This document shows, piece after piece, positions 24,401 through 29,412 of a DNA stretch of 64,000 nucleotides. The translations under genes were made by a program, and so were the position numbers. Under the pieces are notes generated by a model. The model ran no database searches. It saw only the letters and a program-made list of their open reading frames with translations, and was not told the DNA's origin. This stretch comes from Phycisphaeraceae bacterium (lineage in GTDB: Bacteria; Planctomycetota; Phycisphaerae; Phycisphaerales; Phycisphaeraceae). Location: assembly GCA_028284155.1 (NCBI GenBank), contig JANQSF010000069.1:22406-86405 (forward strand), given 5' to 3'. Every line of letters begins with the position of its first letter. Position 1 is the stretch's first letter.

Positions 24401-26982
24401 CGGATTCCGACCCGTGGGACCACGGCCTAGACGGTGTTGTCCATACAACTTACAACGCTGTGGGAGAAACAGTCTGGCGCGAAGATCGAAACAAGGTGAT
24501 CCACGTCTACTCGTTTGACGCTGCCGGGCGACCGATCGGTGAGTCCGTGTTCGTGCCTTCTGAAATCAGCATGACGGCTGAGACATTCTTTGACAGCATC
24601 CCTGACGAAATCTTCTCGGATGACGAAGATTTCCTGATCGGCACAGACAATTCGATCCAGCAATTGGTGTTTGGTTTCGACGAGTTCGGTCGCCCGCGGT
24701 ATTTCGCATCATATAGCTTCAACGAAACGGTCGATCCCGATGATCCTGAGCAGCCAGGCCCGGTGAGTTCAGTCATCCGCCAATACAACGGCTACGACCA
24801 GGTCATCGCAGAAACTCAGTCCGGGCCACGGCTGGAGCAGGACGCGTACGGTGACACGTTCAGCCATGTCGTGAACTACACCTACAGCGCACCATCTGCT
24901 CTGGCCAATCACAGCCGCCTGGTCACCATCGACTACAACACGGGGACGGGTGCGCTAAATACTGTTGTCAATCTGCAATACGACTCACCCTTGAGTGACG
25001 CGATCAGCCGTATCGACTCAATCAAGGATCAAGACCAAAACACCATTGAGACGTACCAGTACCTAGGCCTTTCCGAGATCGACAGTCGCGTGCTGCCGAC
25101 GCCGGAGTTGCAGTACACACGCGTCTTGGACCGGTTCGGTCGAGTGGTTGAGGACGAATGGTCCAGTTCAACCGATCCTCAGGCGGACGCCAAGGATCAT
25201 TTCAAGTATTATCTGGACGCGAACGGCAATGTCATCGCCCGGGAGAACCTGGTCAATCCCAATTACAGCGAGCACTTCTACCGCCTCGACGCTTCGGATC
25301 GGCCGACCCGATTCATGCGAGGGAAACTCACAACCGATGCCAACGGCCTGCCGGTCATCGCCAAGCCTTGGCTGAAGTATCTGTTCCAATGGCAGGCGAA
25401 CGGCTCGCCGGAAGGCTTGGCGACCGACCACCGGGGACAGCCGATCTTCAACAACATCGCGTTGCCCAGCAGTGGCGATCAGACCCGTCGACCACGCCGC
25501 GATGACGAGACAACCCTGGCGAATGCGATGGACGCCTGGGGCCGACTCGCGGTTGCCGGTTGGGTTGAGCGTGACTTGATGTTCGACGATCTAGAACGCG
25601 CTAACCGCTACGCATACGATGCGTTGAATCGACAGATCGGCTCATTGAACGACGGGCTCTACATAGTCTCAACCGGCGGCCAGGTGTTGATCGAAGCGGA
25701 GCCGGATGACCAGAGCAATGGAGTCGTCGCGGGTACGGTCTACATCTATTCGCCCGTCGATGGCCGATTGATCGCACGGATTCGGCCGGATGGCAGCGGC
25801 GGTGTGACGCGGCACTACGCGCTTCAGGACGCCCGTGGCAACGTTTCGGCCGTGGCAGACGCGTCAGGAACAGTTCTGGAACGCTACACCTATGCGGCAT
25901 ATGCAGGCGTTCTGAGTGGCCGAAATCCTGTGCGGGCATTGGACATCCGCTCGGCCAATTTCAAGCGGATCAGCCCGGACGATCCGTTCGAACCCAGTGC
26001 GATCGATTGGGTGCACACCTATCGCGGCGATCGTTACGACGTCGTGATTGACGGGTTCCACCATGCGGGCGGCAACGGTGGCCGTGCGTTTGATCTGACA
26101 ACCGCGTCATTCTTACAGGCTTCTGACACAACACCAGGCCAAGTGTCATTGCAGGAGATCGCGCAGGATCTGGCTTACTACCAGCGGTGGGATACCGGCC
26201 TGATGCTCGGGCAAATCGGCGTGGTCGTTGTCGGCGGCATCGCCATCACGTTATTGACGGGCGGCGCGGCTGCACCGCTGCTGGCGAAGGCCGGTGTGAC
26301 AGGTATCGCAGCCTATGTCGGTACACAAGGAGTGTTGGCAGCCGGCGAAACGATTGTTGAAGGCGCAACGGCCAATCTTGTTGGTGACGATACCTTCAAC
26401 CCGTTCACGTCATTTGCCAAGAACCTCGGCCTCAATCTGGCAACAGGTGGTATCGGTGGCGGCTTGAAAGCAGGCCGTGGGGCTGTGAGAGAACTTGGCA
26501 AGTTCGCGACACGTCAATTGATCGAGATTCCCGTTGAGACGGCTTTCGACGTGGTAACCCGTGATGTTGACGTCCAAACTGCGCTTGCCATTAACACGAT
26601 CGGTAGCGTTGGGGGAGAGGCATTGGTCACTGGACTACGCGCGGGCGTACGAGGACTTGCAAAGAAATATGCAAAGAATCGTTGCTTCGTTGCGGGCACG
26701 CCGGTCCATCTCCAACAACTCGTAAGGCAGGGTGGATTCAGACGTCCCGAGCTTGGCGGTCTTGTGCCATTACCCTTTGTGGATGACGATTCGTTCATTT
26801 CGCGCGAAGCAGTAGCTGCCGGCGTCGCGGCATTGGGCATCCTTGGCTGGCTACATGCAGGTGGACGTCAGCGTCGCAGAGACCTGTTTGCTGTTGCGAG
26901 ACGACAGCGACGTCGGATGTTGTTATGTGGCAGAGAGACATTCTGGTGGGAAATGGACAGTACAACACCTGAACAACTCTAG
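9484..26982 (+). CDS. Giant LEPR-XLL/PKD/RHS-repeat surface protein ending in the N-terminal part of a HINT domain
   Basis: 5,832 residues in one frame; GGAGGT fixes the start. Order: basic N terminus with FEPRILLS at 47-54 (LEPR-XLL motif of planctomycete exported proteins); beta-propeller-like start; three golvesin-like domains (about 213-650); one Calx-beta domain (655-765); a run of PKD domains with WGDG motifs (770-1675); delta-60 repeats (FNPDGTLDTT type, to about 2070); another PKD; FN3-like domains (about 2183-2640); related modules with D-DGIPDYAD-type motifs (about 2780-3750); an RHS entry segment (ADLQHGPVNLLDG, WSVSRTYSNRP) and YD/RHS repeats to about 5540; a hydrophobic helical pre-toxin part; then CFVAGTPV at 5734-5741, the catalytic start of a HINT autoprotease. 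The frame closes 99 residues from that Cys, after a membrane-like helix. RHS cages normally enclose a C-terminal toxin; here toxin and HINT end lie on the next gene. GC and codon use change near 15.6 kb. Confidence 0.85.
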   Translation: MSFSSRLFEKARYSRFNLRQRLKRWQQRRRRRDVIRQAGRAHILDQFEPRILLSSDFVNHWPQVEATVELEDGTIVAALDSGSGDFEVAQFGADGQFAPSFGTGGRISIDIDVTWDFAASITLDENGRYVIGGFAGDSEGIGDSVSIRVLSDGTLDLTYGVAGREYHESDPAATPFTGQWGPFPTLYSLSSAAFPLAPVGGGGAMMMMGGPVTVVDDGDAGYSDVGNWEARSNVEAYQGDWRRNVKGSGTEIATWQFTDVPAGWQDVYVTWKDNTNRAVDAEYTIYDGDAATGQLEGVTDVNQTVAPDDVLYDGSWWRKLGTFDVQNGTLTVELSDDFETGTYLSGDAVRYEAAAGAPAAPTLVDDGDLDYSETGIWNPTTGTTEHYDGDKRKALRSDTATSTASWTFEDVPVGWVEVYTTWKSSTNQVTDAPYTVFDDTTALGTIDVNQQLSPSDGWFDGVQWHSLGVFEVNSESLVVELTNASDHLGVQYVIADAVRYETRTGSAAPAMLIDDGDLGFSDTGGWESKDQLDSHEDDLRRIAPGGTLESATWSFDGLAVGEYEVLATWRASSSRVTDAPFTIYDGATPITTIDVNQQVAPSDGLFNGVQWHSLGQFTITGDELNVELTNDASGGGSSWVIADAVRLEAIQVTPTVTVEATTASVDEDSASPGVFTVTLAEMVGAPVDVHYTVGGTATSVDDYAALTGTVTVPANTLTATVDVSLVDDTLFEPDETVSVSLSADAAYILGATTDAELTIIDNEPEGEATLYGAPSIEEGVEYVLNITTSDYGITGGTVDWGDGATTPIDAGVSEYLHTYADGGATYDITVLVDGDNGATYQAGNFIAEPWRRVTVTDVAPTLVEPDDTLALRDVTYTLPLAVTEPGQDTVTSWLVDFGDGSAVQQVDAPATSADHTYTAEGDYPVTVTAIDEDGSHDLAPFDITVADLKVTGASEVDEGDSYTVGLAATPGVTVTNWHVDWGDGNVETLAGSATDASHTYPDGPLRLAVSVTADIVGETEPVDAGQLIVDVVNVAPTVTVSGPTQALAGETYTLNVSATGEVGGDTIEEWTIFWGDGTSDTFLTDEATFDVEHVYLSGGDFVIGAVVQDDDGAYLSNELTVSLPDRQISAPEGGATVDEGSTFTISLYSDDDLEVTSWDIDWGDGEPADTLDAANGTFDHVYANGTVVRTITATPSSDTQTYAAVTLDVTVNDVAPTAVLSGLPIAAPNDPYTLNLLSTDPAADSLRWEITVTHDATQNAQNITVNDGSPSVDVTFTATGAHTITATVYDDAESISVIATPEHVEVETAGAAVTGPAQSDEGESYILELNAAGFVPSQWVIDWGDGVVQTINGHPAQVEHTYADDAQSVDIDATAYDGATPYAATTVTIDVENAAPTVEIEGAPLALVDGTYDLGLATNNVGDDTITQWTIDWGDGTVENFTQEPTAESHTYTSAGSYTISIDVTDEDGTHIDVAQLALDAADFIVTGPSEVEEGSQLTLDVAFSANFTPDTLVVDWKDGTVDSFDDTDGDPNNDIPTTLSHTYADGTQVFSIDLTATDASSNDIVQTHDVTVLDVAPTATALSPNRVDEGTSFAIDLAYSDVGDDAFDKWVIDWGDGSATQEITSVEAPGGTANVAHAFPDGPANHIIRIKAVDADGLETLVSVDLVADPDDVSFAGLADVGLGLDARTVHKIADAGDGTYIVAGSNDVPGETFNFAVYRFDADGRQLDVFDPVDSGGDDFAKSVTVDSQGRAVVVGYLTGGGDTDILVARYNTDGTLDTTFDSDGFAVIELGGNEFVYDVTTHVNGDGDDVITLVGATDVNGTFDIALLRLNEEGTPDELFGLNGGVITDLTDTVSANEVGYALEIDAVGRIVVAGSTYADAARDVALLRYHDDGSLDERFGTGGSIITDFGATTGGEVVTDVLVDGSRILVAGYSDTPGILDDNAFLLASFTDDGGVDTSFGTDGRVFADIGPGRDEAFSVSLDSDGRLLIAGHSRRADNVELDPAIARFNPDGTLDTTLNGTGMLTGEWSGTEDYTYGLVQGGDGRFLLPSVNPFGGTGEPTIAVFTTQGISQSVVLVVDVLPQILIAGDDQVDEGVSYGLTLVVLDPGHDPMAEWTVDWGDEVIETYPGGQTGVSHVYDVSHSLIDAEGFEIVATVVDQAGGETLASKSITVVNQSPVAPHGLVGALTADGEYDVQLTWPASVRADGYLVYRRVLFGNIERIGTVGAVAEPSFLDEYEKLTPRTDYDYFVTTVHAAQESQPSNVAFVKTKPRTPIAPTNVAGSRPEVGTANVELTWSPAPEAHGYRVYRSSDGQDSVLVSNGIVEDTSFTDTDLSSSIRYTYEVTTVYYNLESETSDQVVVLEAPDDISLEHDGTTITIDFASVPNVDPEESYLLYRNDGTIEAPVWTEVDRVSSNSAETLFSEAGRGEYRVTAVHSSGPESLLSDASVLVRIDNPGTPESDSDGVDGTGVHVTWTAVKEADSYDLYRDGALFAESIVPGDDDGDGLLTFKDQWIDGNKAYEYQVKARLEGGESVSNEVEADETAPLPPFDVVASLSVGGSGPSVSLSWDDSWTGAFRAEYASDPDSTTWTDLEGDVDDFIGYGETLYYRVVAINVNDLESPPSRIVRVDAPPLLTAPDPVPEAAYIRNFHWAPASQGDIYWRRVPRAEGYRIYWRIDNSDDWTQLPGGDVIDDPTAGLWMSLEDVLIDVDENDVEQLLIIAYNEAGDSVETMSTPPASDIDGTSMISTTTWDPCTSGIVHGGPNSIGLRGPFGNYVRVNDEDADWDGIPDFDDLDAPQDFMTDFELVYGGLPPSAMRVDYDSDFVRLRHNGTVIGDDVEFSGTTFKIEGIAPATSTSLTISIKLYDGTWRDDQIIVPVTVYDINIKEGAEQIVVREGDVDNDQVPDSSDGFDWDRRSTSEGEAVVDADDDSAELLSPFEIEVLPAGIFGAGSFRVEYNGFDPDNVSRAAPAIADTAFTFGTDGAIVPQSRFRLWQASEMSVESVRGGGNYIVPTKLGDEYAAPPDQNKRPAFYSASELGIGGVTQWFGQGTAEGGEFLRMLVDPDGPDGVLDFFSGDAHRPTVRDRLVAIVDTTFVAVNDDDDDADGIVDFADLDVAAAANQSTEFLPLYIPLPYGLSDPGRAVSHLRFTYKESNPINVYPEPDGDYQYYRLDGQDDIDGTFDEDDGAFRIWTKPETVARNANSDFIPSLTSVDVSGLQSLSDPDGTGLRVIRVYVESVRPYEFADDDLITVEWSVDETIWTGIDFDAETPQSQSEMTIGAISGDLVVDSTNDSQSGSHDPLEPSAAKAIAIDNQNEMPQTGQPGLIVDLHRGDADADGIPDYADMLLQAPDDDEPQPREDLTPVVIELRGFDEVSLAEARIRISYSASDPAGIRKTGSGASNDPHIHLLDGEISPGEFEDDAGFLRLWTAKNSTGIPDELMFDPFFVGQSTETSWYVPPTGLESSRPYYEASWPSLGLQGNRITLFAEGVRPSTKIADQIIHIEVDPDGDGPASFMALDDVAITVSLGNLAIDSNNDSDGLLFDQSNAADEAAEGRTGSPGKLILVNDGDKDGDGFPDLVDGFTNSLIPPEEFENVSEWLVPMVIELPDFEDQDALDDVRLSFGYDASDPNEIGLLDSDTIGFTLPGSLRIWTIGDGFSTRDGDDLSLGGDYVAPDTDYALDDFFNEVEQGSDGIHRLKVYVEAVRPSETLGDLSIEARIKLSPSAETAIPFDTVKLTAVRALAADLQHGPVNLLDGTVEVNEHDLLATSFDIPWSVSRTYSNRPTNLSNDTLGEGWSWGLPQLQQMTNAIVVQQDGADLFFDLDSSIGSYSPRFARLAQLEWAAGDDYRLIDESGTQWLFNGFDSEVAGLRGTLKEITGPSGKVTTIHRDSTNGRIMRVDRGDGQERFVYHYFDESSQFGGLIRSVALERQVRANAWTTIGSASYTYYGDAEDGAPYAMHRGLKQVDTFNADGVLADTKLYRYSASSSGAQPRLALIFGNEGLERLKYSESITAPSDKLKKYADIEIIYQEPDSEEASDYERVATVLTRGGGASVLQGDEVDRQADTRSSATYSYTTTEDPSIGPNIWYSATSVNDQAGAVATTYVNGAGQPMLSVVEGANEVFYDFTQYDNQGRPILLADSTAVSIGSLNPHDLLQQEPDLLEYSGGPGGDYELLHDDRGLVTTLTYFAGETTATSGDPGDVDGLLQFVDIHHGEFGASIPQEDIQYVTTSVAGVDIFHTGSTTAYRDTVSRSQQSGITTQFKYDFSQAHINSIRTLLPIVSASEHGDGTQVVLWEQYDEYGRLTEQAVESYQSPGDVGVIPPTDVHGKVAFAYDDFTGGQTLQSVDPDVLNLRTKTVYDVEGRPVAITDPGGLATSIRYIDDVPDRDRARLVETTTGTSISRVLHDLRDGVTYSASYALDSDQTALNGSRERVLSFGREEYDLGGRVVHLDEYGKVVDADSWRMSPFADITSVTQDLLANEGDHQGSDRIIAEPLSSDPYTPFASQPYYFRTIQRYDAAGNLERAVNAVGTHRRTQYDALGRPTLEQIGLSANELYDVTSYEYDPAGNLERVTQHPGDGAPDRVREYLYDWRGRLVVRLSPTGGETHSFNYGAPHVYLDYDNLGNVVAESSYSATSNISPAGSEDAPIKPASDELRGLVRHHFDALGREYLTDRIAVHPVHNGTEIVGSDYDEVESESLRTYRWFNERSLPIKEQTPGGLSTKIQYDQAGRATVVSLTDHGADSPTDAESAANLDGDIVLQQTLTQYDANGNALLLTTHSLLPDKQSSASSETWDQIDAIEFDDFYRTNHVANWFDSEGRNIATVNYGTNPDGLLDPDNLLDRPPARDAAHIDNKLLLSTTEYVNGTSLPKRTVDARGVRTDYKYDSLGRVQLRSKGTSVHRALTVDSVRQETVYRYNGIGQIVAERQSTDDELTSVRYFDYDSSPYSNDWLYRTGTSKFETTDSDPWDHGLDGVVHTTYNAVGETVWREDRNKVIHVYSFDAAGRPIGESVFVPSEISMTAETFFDSIPDEIFSDDEDFLIGTDNSIQQLVFGFDEFGRPRYFASYSFNETVDPDDPEQPGPVSSVIRQYNGYDQVIAETQSGPRLEQDAYGDTFSHVVNYTYSAPSALANHSRLVTIDYNTGTGALNTVVNLQYDSPLSDAISRIDSIKDQDQNTIETYQYLGLSEIDSRVLPTPELQYTRVLDRFGRVVEDEWSSSTDPQADAKDHFKYYLDANGNVIARENLVNPNYSEHFYRLDASDRPTRFMRGKLTTDANGLPVIAKPWLKYLFQWQANGSPEGLATDHRGQPIFNNIALPSSGDQTRRPRRDDETTLANAMDAWGRLAVAGWVERDLMFDDLERANRYAYDALNRQIGSLNDGLYIVSTGGQVLIEAEPDDQSNGVVAGTVYIYSPVDGRLIARIRPDGSGGVTRHYALQDARGNVSAVADASGTVLERYTYAAYAGVLSGRNPVRALDIRSANFKRISPDDPFEPSAIDWVHTYRGDRYDVVIDGFHHAGGNGGRAFDLTTASFLQASDTTPGQVSLQEIAQDLAYYQRWDTGLMLGQIGVVVVGGIAITLLTGGAAAPLLAKAGVTGIAAYVGTQGVLAAGETIVEGATANLVGDDTFNPFTSFAKNLGLNLATGGIGGGLKAGRGAVRELGKFATRQLIEIPVETAFDVVTRDVDVQTALAINTIGSVGGEALVTGLRAGVRGLAKKYAKNRCFVAGTPVHLQQLVRQGGFRRPELGGLVPLPFVDDDSFISREAVAAGVAALGILGWLHAGGRQRRRDLFAVARRQRRRMLLCGRETFWWEMDSTTPEQL
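10122..11430 (+). repeat. Three tandem golvesin-like domain repeats inside the giant gene
   Basis: Three units of about 140 codons begin with a DDGD-x-x-(Y/F)S pattern and share W-F/S-F-D-V-P-G-W-E-V, TWK/TWR, DAPYTIYD, DVNQ and V-I-ADAVR blocks (starts near 10122, 10570 and 11020). The second and third are closest. They are likely extracellular binding modules. Confidence 0.7.
17830..20750 (+). repeat. Repeated D-DGIPD modules in the giant gene
   Basis: Related segments each open with an acidic calcium-binding-like motif (WDGIPDFDD, NDQVPDSSD, ADGIVDFAD, ADGIPDYAD, GDGFPDLVD). The longer ones continue with a beta-rich part containing (F/L)R(I/L)W and a V-x-V(E/R)P pattern (SVRPYEF, GVRPSTK, AVRPSET). 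They precede the RHS entry segment and probably form a stalk or calcium-stiffened linker. Confidence 0.55.
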
Positions 26983-27046
26983 GCGAATCATGGATACTGA
27001 CTGAGTCTTCATATACTGTGAATGAAGCATTAAACAGGAGTGCATT

Positions 27047-28261
27047 GTGCAATACCCAGTCACAACCTCTAAACTAATGGTACTTGGTGGCCACTCAGCT
27101 ATGACCTATGGCCGAACCCTTCTTCTCGTGCTGAGCCTTGTTGTTGCTGGCATTGTGATGTGGCGGCCGGGGACAGGCAATTCTGTGGATGAGGCAACGG
27201 TGGCCTTGCTCGGGGTTGACTCCACGCACGACAGGCAGGTCGGCCCCCGTACGGAGGCTATTGAGACCGTTCGTCTTGGCATGCGTGTGCGTGGTCGTAA
27301 TCCATTGTTTACCGACCGTGAACGTGCCTCTTGGCAGGAGCCCGATTTCTCGTCTTGGCGGGCCGTTTCGCTGACGATGAGGAAGTCGAATGGCGGCCAG
27401 TTGGACGTCCGACTGCTGCGTCCGGCGTCCTGGCTGGCGCGCCAGAATGCGGAAGTTGGGTCAACTGTCGAGCTCGATCTTCCAGAGATGGGGGCATCGG
27501 GTCCGGCGCTGGTGACTGTAATCGAAGACGCGCCGCCGATCGAGGAACGAGCGGAAATCGACGGTGGCAGCGTGGTGACGGGTCGGTTCGCTCACACTTC
27601 CGGGGCCGACGAACAGTTGGTGTCATTGCATGTCGAGGATGGCAACGAGCCGATCACGGGTACGAGCAACCACCCGTTTTGGAGCGAGGACCGTCAGGCG
27701 TTCGTCGAGGCGGGCGAACTCAAGCCTGGCGAGCGTGTGCGGACGGCACACGTCGGAGTCGTGCGTGTGACCAAGACGGAACGTGGACCGCCAGCCTCGC
27801 GTCGGGTGTACAATCTGGAGGTGTACGGGGAGCATGTGTACTGGGTGGGAAGCCAGGGCGTGCTTGTACACAACAATTGCCACCTTGTCCCACTAACAGC
27901 AGGTGATGATGGCGTTGTGGTGGCCGGAAGGGTGATAGTAAGGAGATTCGATTCTAAACAAAAAATCAAGCGCGCTAAAAAGCATGGCATAGCAATCGAT
28001 CCCAACATGGCACCCGACCGTACACCAGCCATTCCAACAACTACAACGAGTATAGATCCCGTGAACCCCAACACGATTAGAAAATTGACTGCTGCTCAAA
28101 GGATCGAGGCATTCATTGATATCGATGTCACTGGCAAGCGACTCCTTGTTACCAAGACGAAAGCTGGTGTTACGGAGATACGCGTACTAGATGACATTGA
28201 TGCAAGTGATATCGTCAATAGTGGCAGGGTTCGCAAGTCGCGGTTGTCAACCGAGGACTAG
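27047..28261 (+). CDS. Membrane-anchored C-terminal HINT fragment with unrecognised toxin-like domain
   Basis: 404 residues from a GTG at 27047, with AGGAG 6 nt upstream (27036-27040), so it has its own initiation site. An N-terminal helix (TLLLVLSLVVAGIVMW) should anchor it. Residues about 75-277 match the later blocks of a polymorphic-toxin HINT domain: WRAVSLTM, DVRLLRPASWL, the TSNHPFWSEDR block with its TxxH signature, ELKPGERVR, and the terminal VYNLEVYGEHVYWVGSQGVL then VHNN with Cys278 next. The HINT Cys (CFVAGTPV) is missing here but ends the preceding giant protein. Residues 278-404 are of lower GC, Lys-rich at first (SKQKIKRAKKHG), and match no toxin family I know. In this family the Asn/Cys junction is where self-cleavage releases a toxin. 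A small gene follows after 3 nt. Whether the two HINT parts work in trans is untested. Confidence 0.75.
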   Translation: MQYPVTTSKLMVLGGHSAMTYGRTLLLVLSLVVAGIVMWRPGTGNSVDEATVALLGVDSTHDRQVGPRTEAIETVRLGMRVRGRNPLFTDRERASWQEPDFSSWRAVSLTMRKSNGGQLDVRLLRPASWLARQNAEVGSTVELDLPEMGASGPALVTVIEDAPPIEERAEIDGGSVVTGRFAHTSGADEQLVSLHVEDGNEPITGTSNHPFWSEDRQAFVEAGELKPGERVRTAHVGVVRVTKTERGPPASRRVYNLEVYGEHVYWVGSQGVLVHNNCHLVPLTAGDDGVVVAGRVIVRRFDSKQKIKRAKKHGIAIDPNMAPDRTPAIPTTTTSIDPVNPNTIRKLTAAQRIEAFIDIDVTGKRLLVTKTKAGVTEIRVLDDIDASDIVNSGRVRKSRLSTED

Positions 28262-28264
28262 ATT

Positions 28265-28693
28265 GTGAAGTCTGCGATTCAACAACTAGCGGATTACGGC
28301 GATCAGGAACATTGGTCGTCTGTGCCATTGGTTGCAGTTCATCCGTTGTCTGATCAGATCGACCTATTGAACCGGCTTGGCATCTCATCGAATGATTGTA
28401 TCCGATGCGATTGCTACGTTGTGCTTGGCGGCGAACTCATTTTTATGGAAATCGAAGCAGTGCGAGATAAGCCTGCTCGAGTGTGGCATCTGTGGCGACA
28501 CGACGTTGTTCCTGCAAATGTGTTTTCAATCACCACTCATGAGTGTCCATTGAGGACGCAGTCTGTCACATTAGCTGTCAACACCTTGGCCAATTGGATT
28601 CAAGAACATGCATTGGTACTAGTGAATGGACCGCCTAAACCTCAATGTATCATTCAGAGAGATATTTGCATCCGAGGTAATCACGGTCAGTGA
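28265..28693 (+). CDS. Candidate immunity protein of the HINT toxin gene
   Basis: 142 residues from a GTG at 28265; GAGGA sits about 7 nt upstream inside the end of the toxin gene, whose stop is 3 nt before this start, so translation is probably coupled. The protein is soluble, without signal or membrane segment, with several cysteines (CIRCDC near residue 45, later CPL and CII). No family recognised. The immunity call rests on position, size, coupling, and on sharing the low GC content of the toxin domain. It would bind and block the toxin in the cytoplasm. An unrelated passenger gene remains possible. Confidence 0.5.
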   Translation: MKSAIQQLADYGDQEHWSSVPLVAVHPLSDQIDLLNRLGISSNDCIRCDCYVVLGGELIFMEIEAVRDKPARVWHLWRHDVVPANVFSITTHECPLRTQSVTLAVNTLANWIQEHALVLVNGPPKPQCIIQRDICIRGNHGQ

Positions 28694-28730
28694 ATCTTAA
28701 TCAAGCAGGCACGCAAATGGGAATGCGCTA

Positions 28731-29321
28731 GTGATAGAGTCAGTTCAACTTGTTGTAATTGAAGGTCGTGGTTGCAATCGCTTCTTACGATCCTGGTCCA
28801 CACGTTTTGCGAATAGAAGGATAATTTCAGTATCCGACTTTCCAGATCACTTGGCATGCCATCGCAACCGTGTGTTCAAGTGGTTTCGCGACGAATGCAC
28901 ACTCCCTTGGTTACTCACGATTGACGACGACATGGTTCCGTTGTCCGAAACGGACGAGCTAGTCCACAAAGACGCACCGATTGTGGCCACAAGGGCCTGG
29001 GCGAAGACCGGCGCCGAGTCGCACACCGGCCCAGGCGAGTTCAGTATGGCTTGCCTCAAGGTGCATCGCAGCGTCGTCGAGGCGATCGAGCCGCCATGGT
29101 TCGCGTTCGAGTACACCGACGATGGTGCCGCCCAGACATCCTGTGAGTGCGGTTACTTCGCACGCAAGGCCCGGGCGGCGGGCTTCGAGTGCGTCCATGC
29201 GGGCAAGATTGGCCATCGGATCACCGTCACGGTCGTGCCGGGCGAAAACGGCCCCGAGATGATCTTCGACCCGGCCATGGCCAGAATCAACAAGCAGTTC
29301 CTGAGTCGGAACAAGCCGTAA
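28731..29321 (+). CDS. Glycosyltransferase-like protein (GT-A type)
   Basis: 196 residues from a GTG at 28731, without an obvious ribosome-binding site. The layout fits a short GT-A glycosyltransferase: basic segment, CHRNRVFKWFRDE, then WLLTIDDDMVP with the metal-binding acidic triad at 65-67, then FSMACLKVHRSVVEAIEPPW, a CECGYFARKARAAGFE stretch and GHRITVTVV near the end. Sugar donor and acceptor are unknown. Base composition changes inside the gene: the first 250 nt are about as AT-rich as the toxin/immunity genes, the rest is as GC-rich as the chromosome (see findings). The gene is possibly a recombination product whose 5' end came with the toxin cassette. No functional link to its neighbours is evident. 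Confidence 0.6.
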   Translation: MIESVQLVVIEGRGCNRFLRSWSTRFANRRIISVSDFPDHLACHRNRVFKWFRDECTLPWLLTIDDDMVPLSETDELVHKDAPIVATRAWAKTGAESHTGPGEFSMACLKVHRSVVEAIEPPWFAFEYTDDGAAQTSCECGYFARKARAAGFECVHAGKIGHRITVTVVPGENGPEMIFDPAMARINKQFLSRNKP

Positions 29322-29412
29322 CGCCGCCTCGGAATCAGGTAGACTGGACGAAGTGTCATCGGGGTGTGTGGTCTTCCGGTGCGGGCTTGATTGCTTGTCG
29401 ATGGAGCTTCCT

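Noticed and set aside
26942..27046. A simple frameshift joining the giant protein and the HINT/toxin gene
   Set aside because: The frame of the second gene has TGA stops before its GTG, so a single frameshift would not restore a continuous protein.
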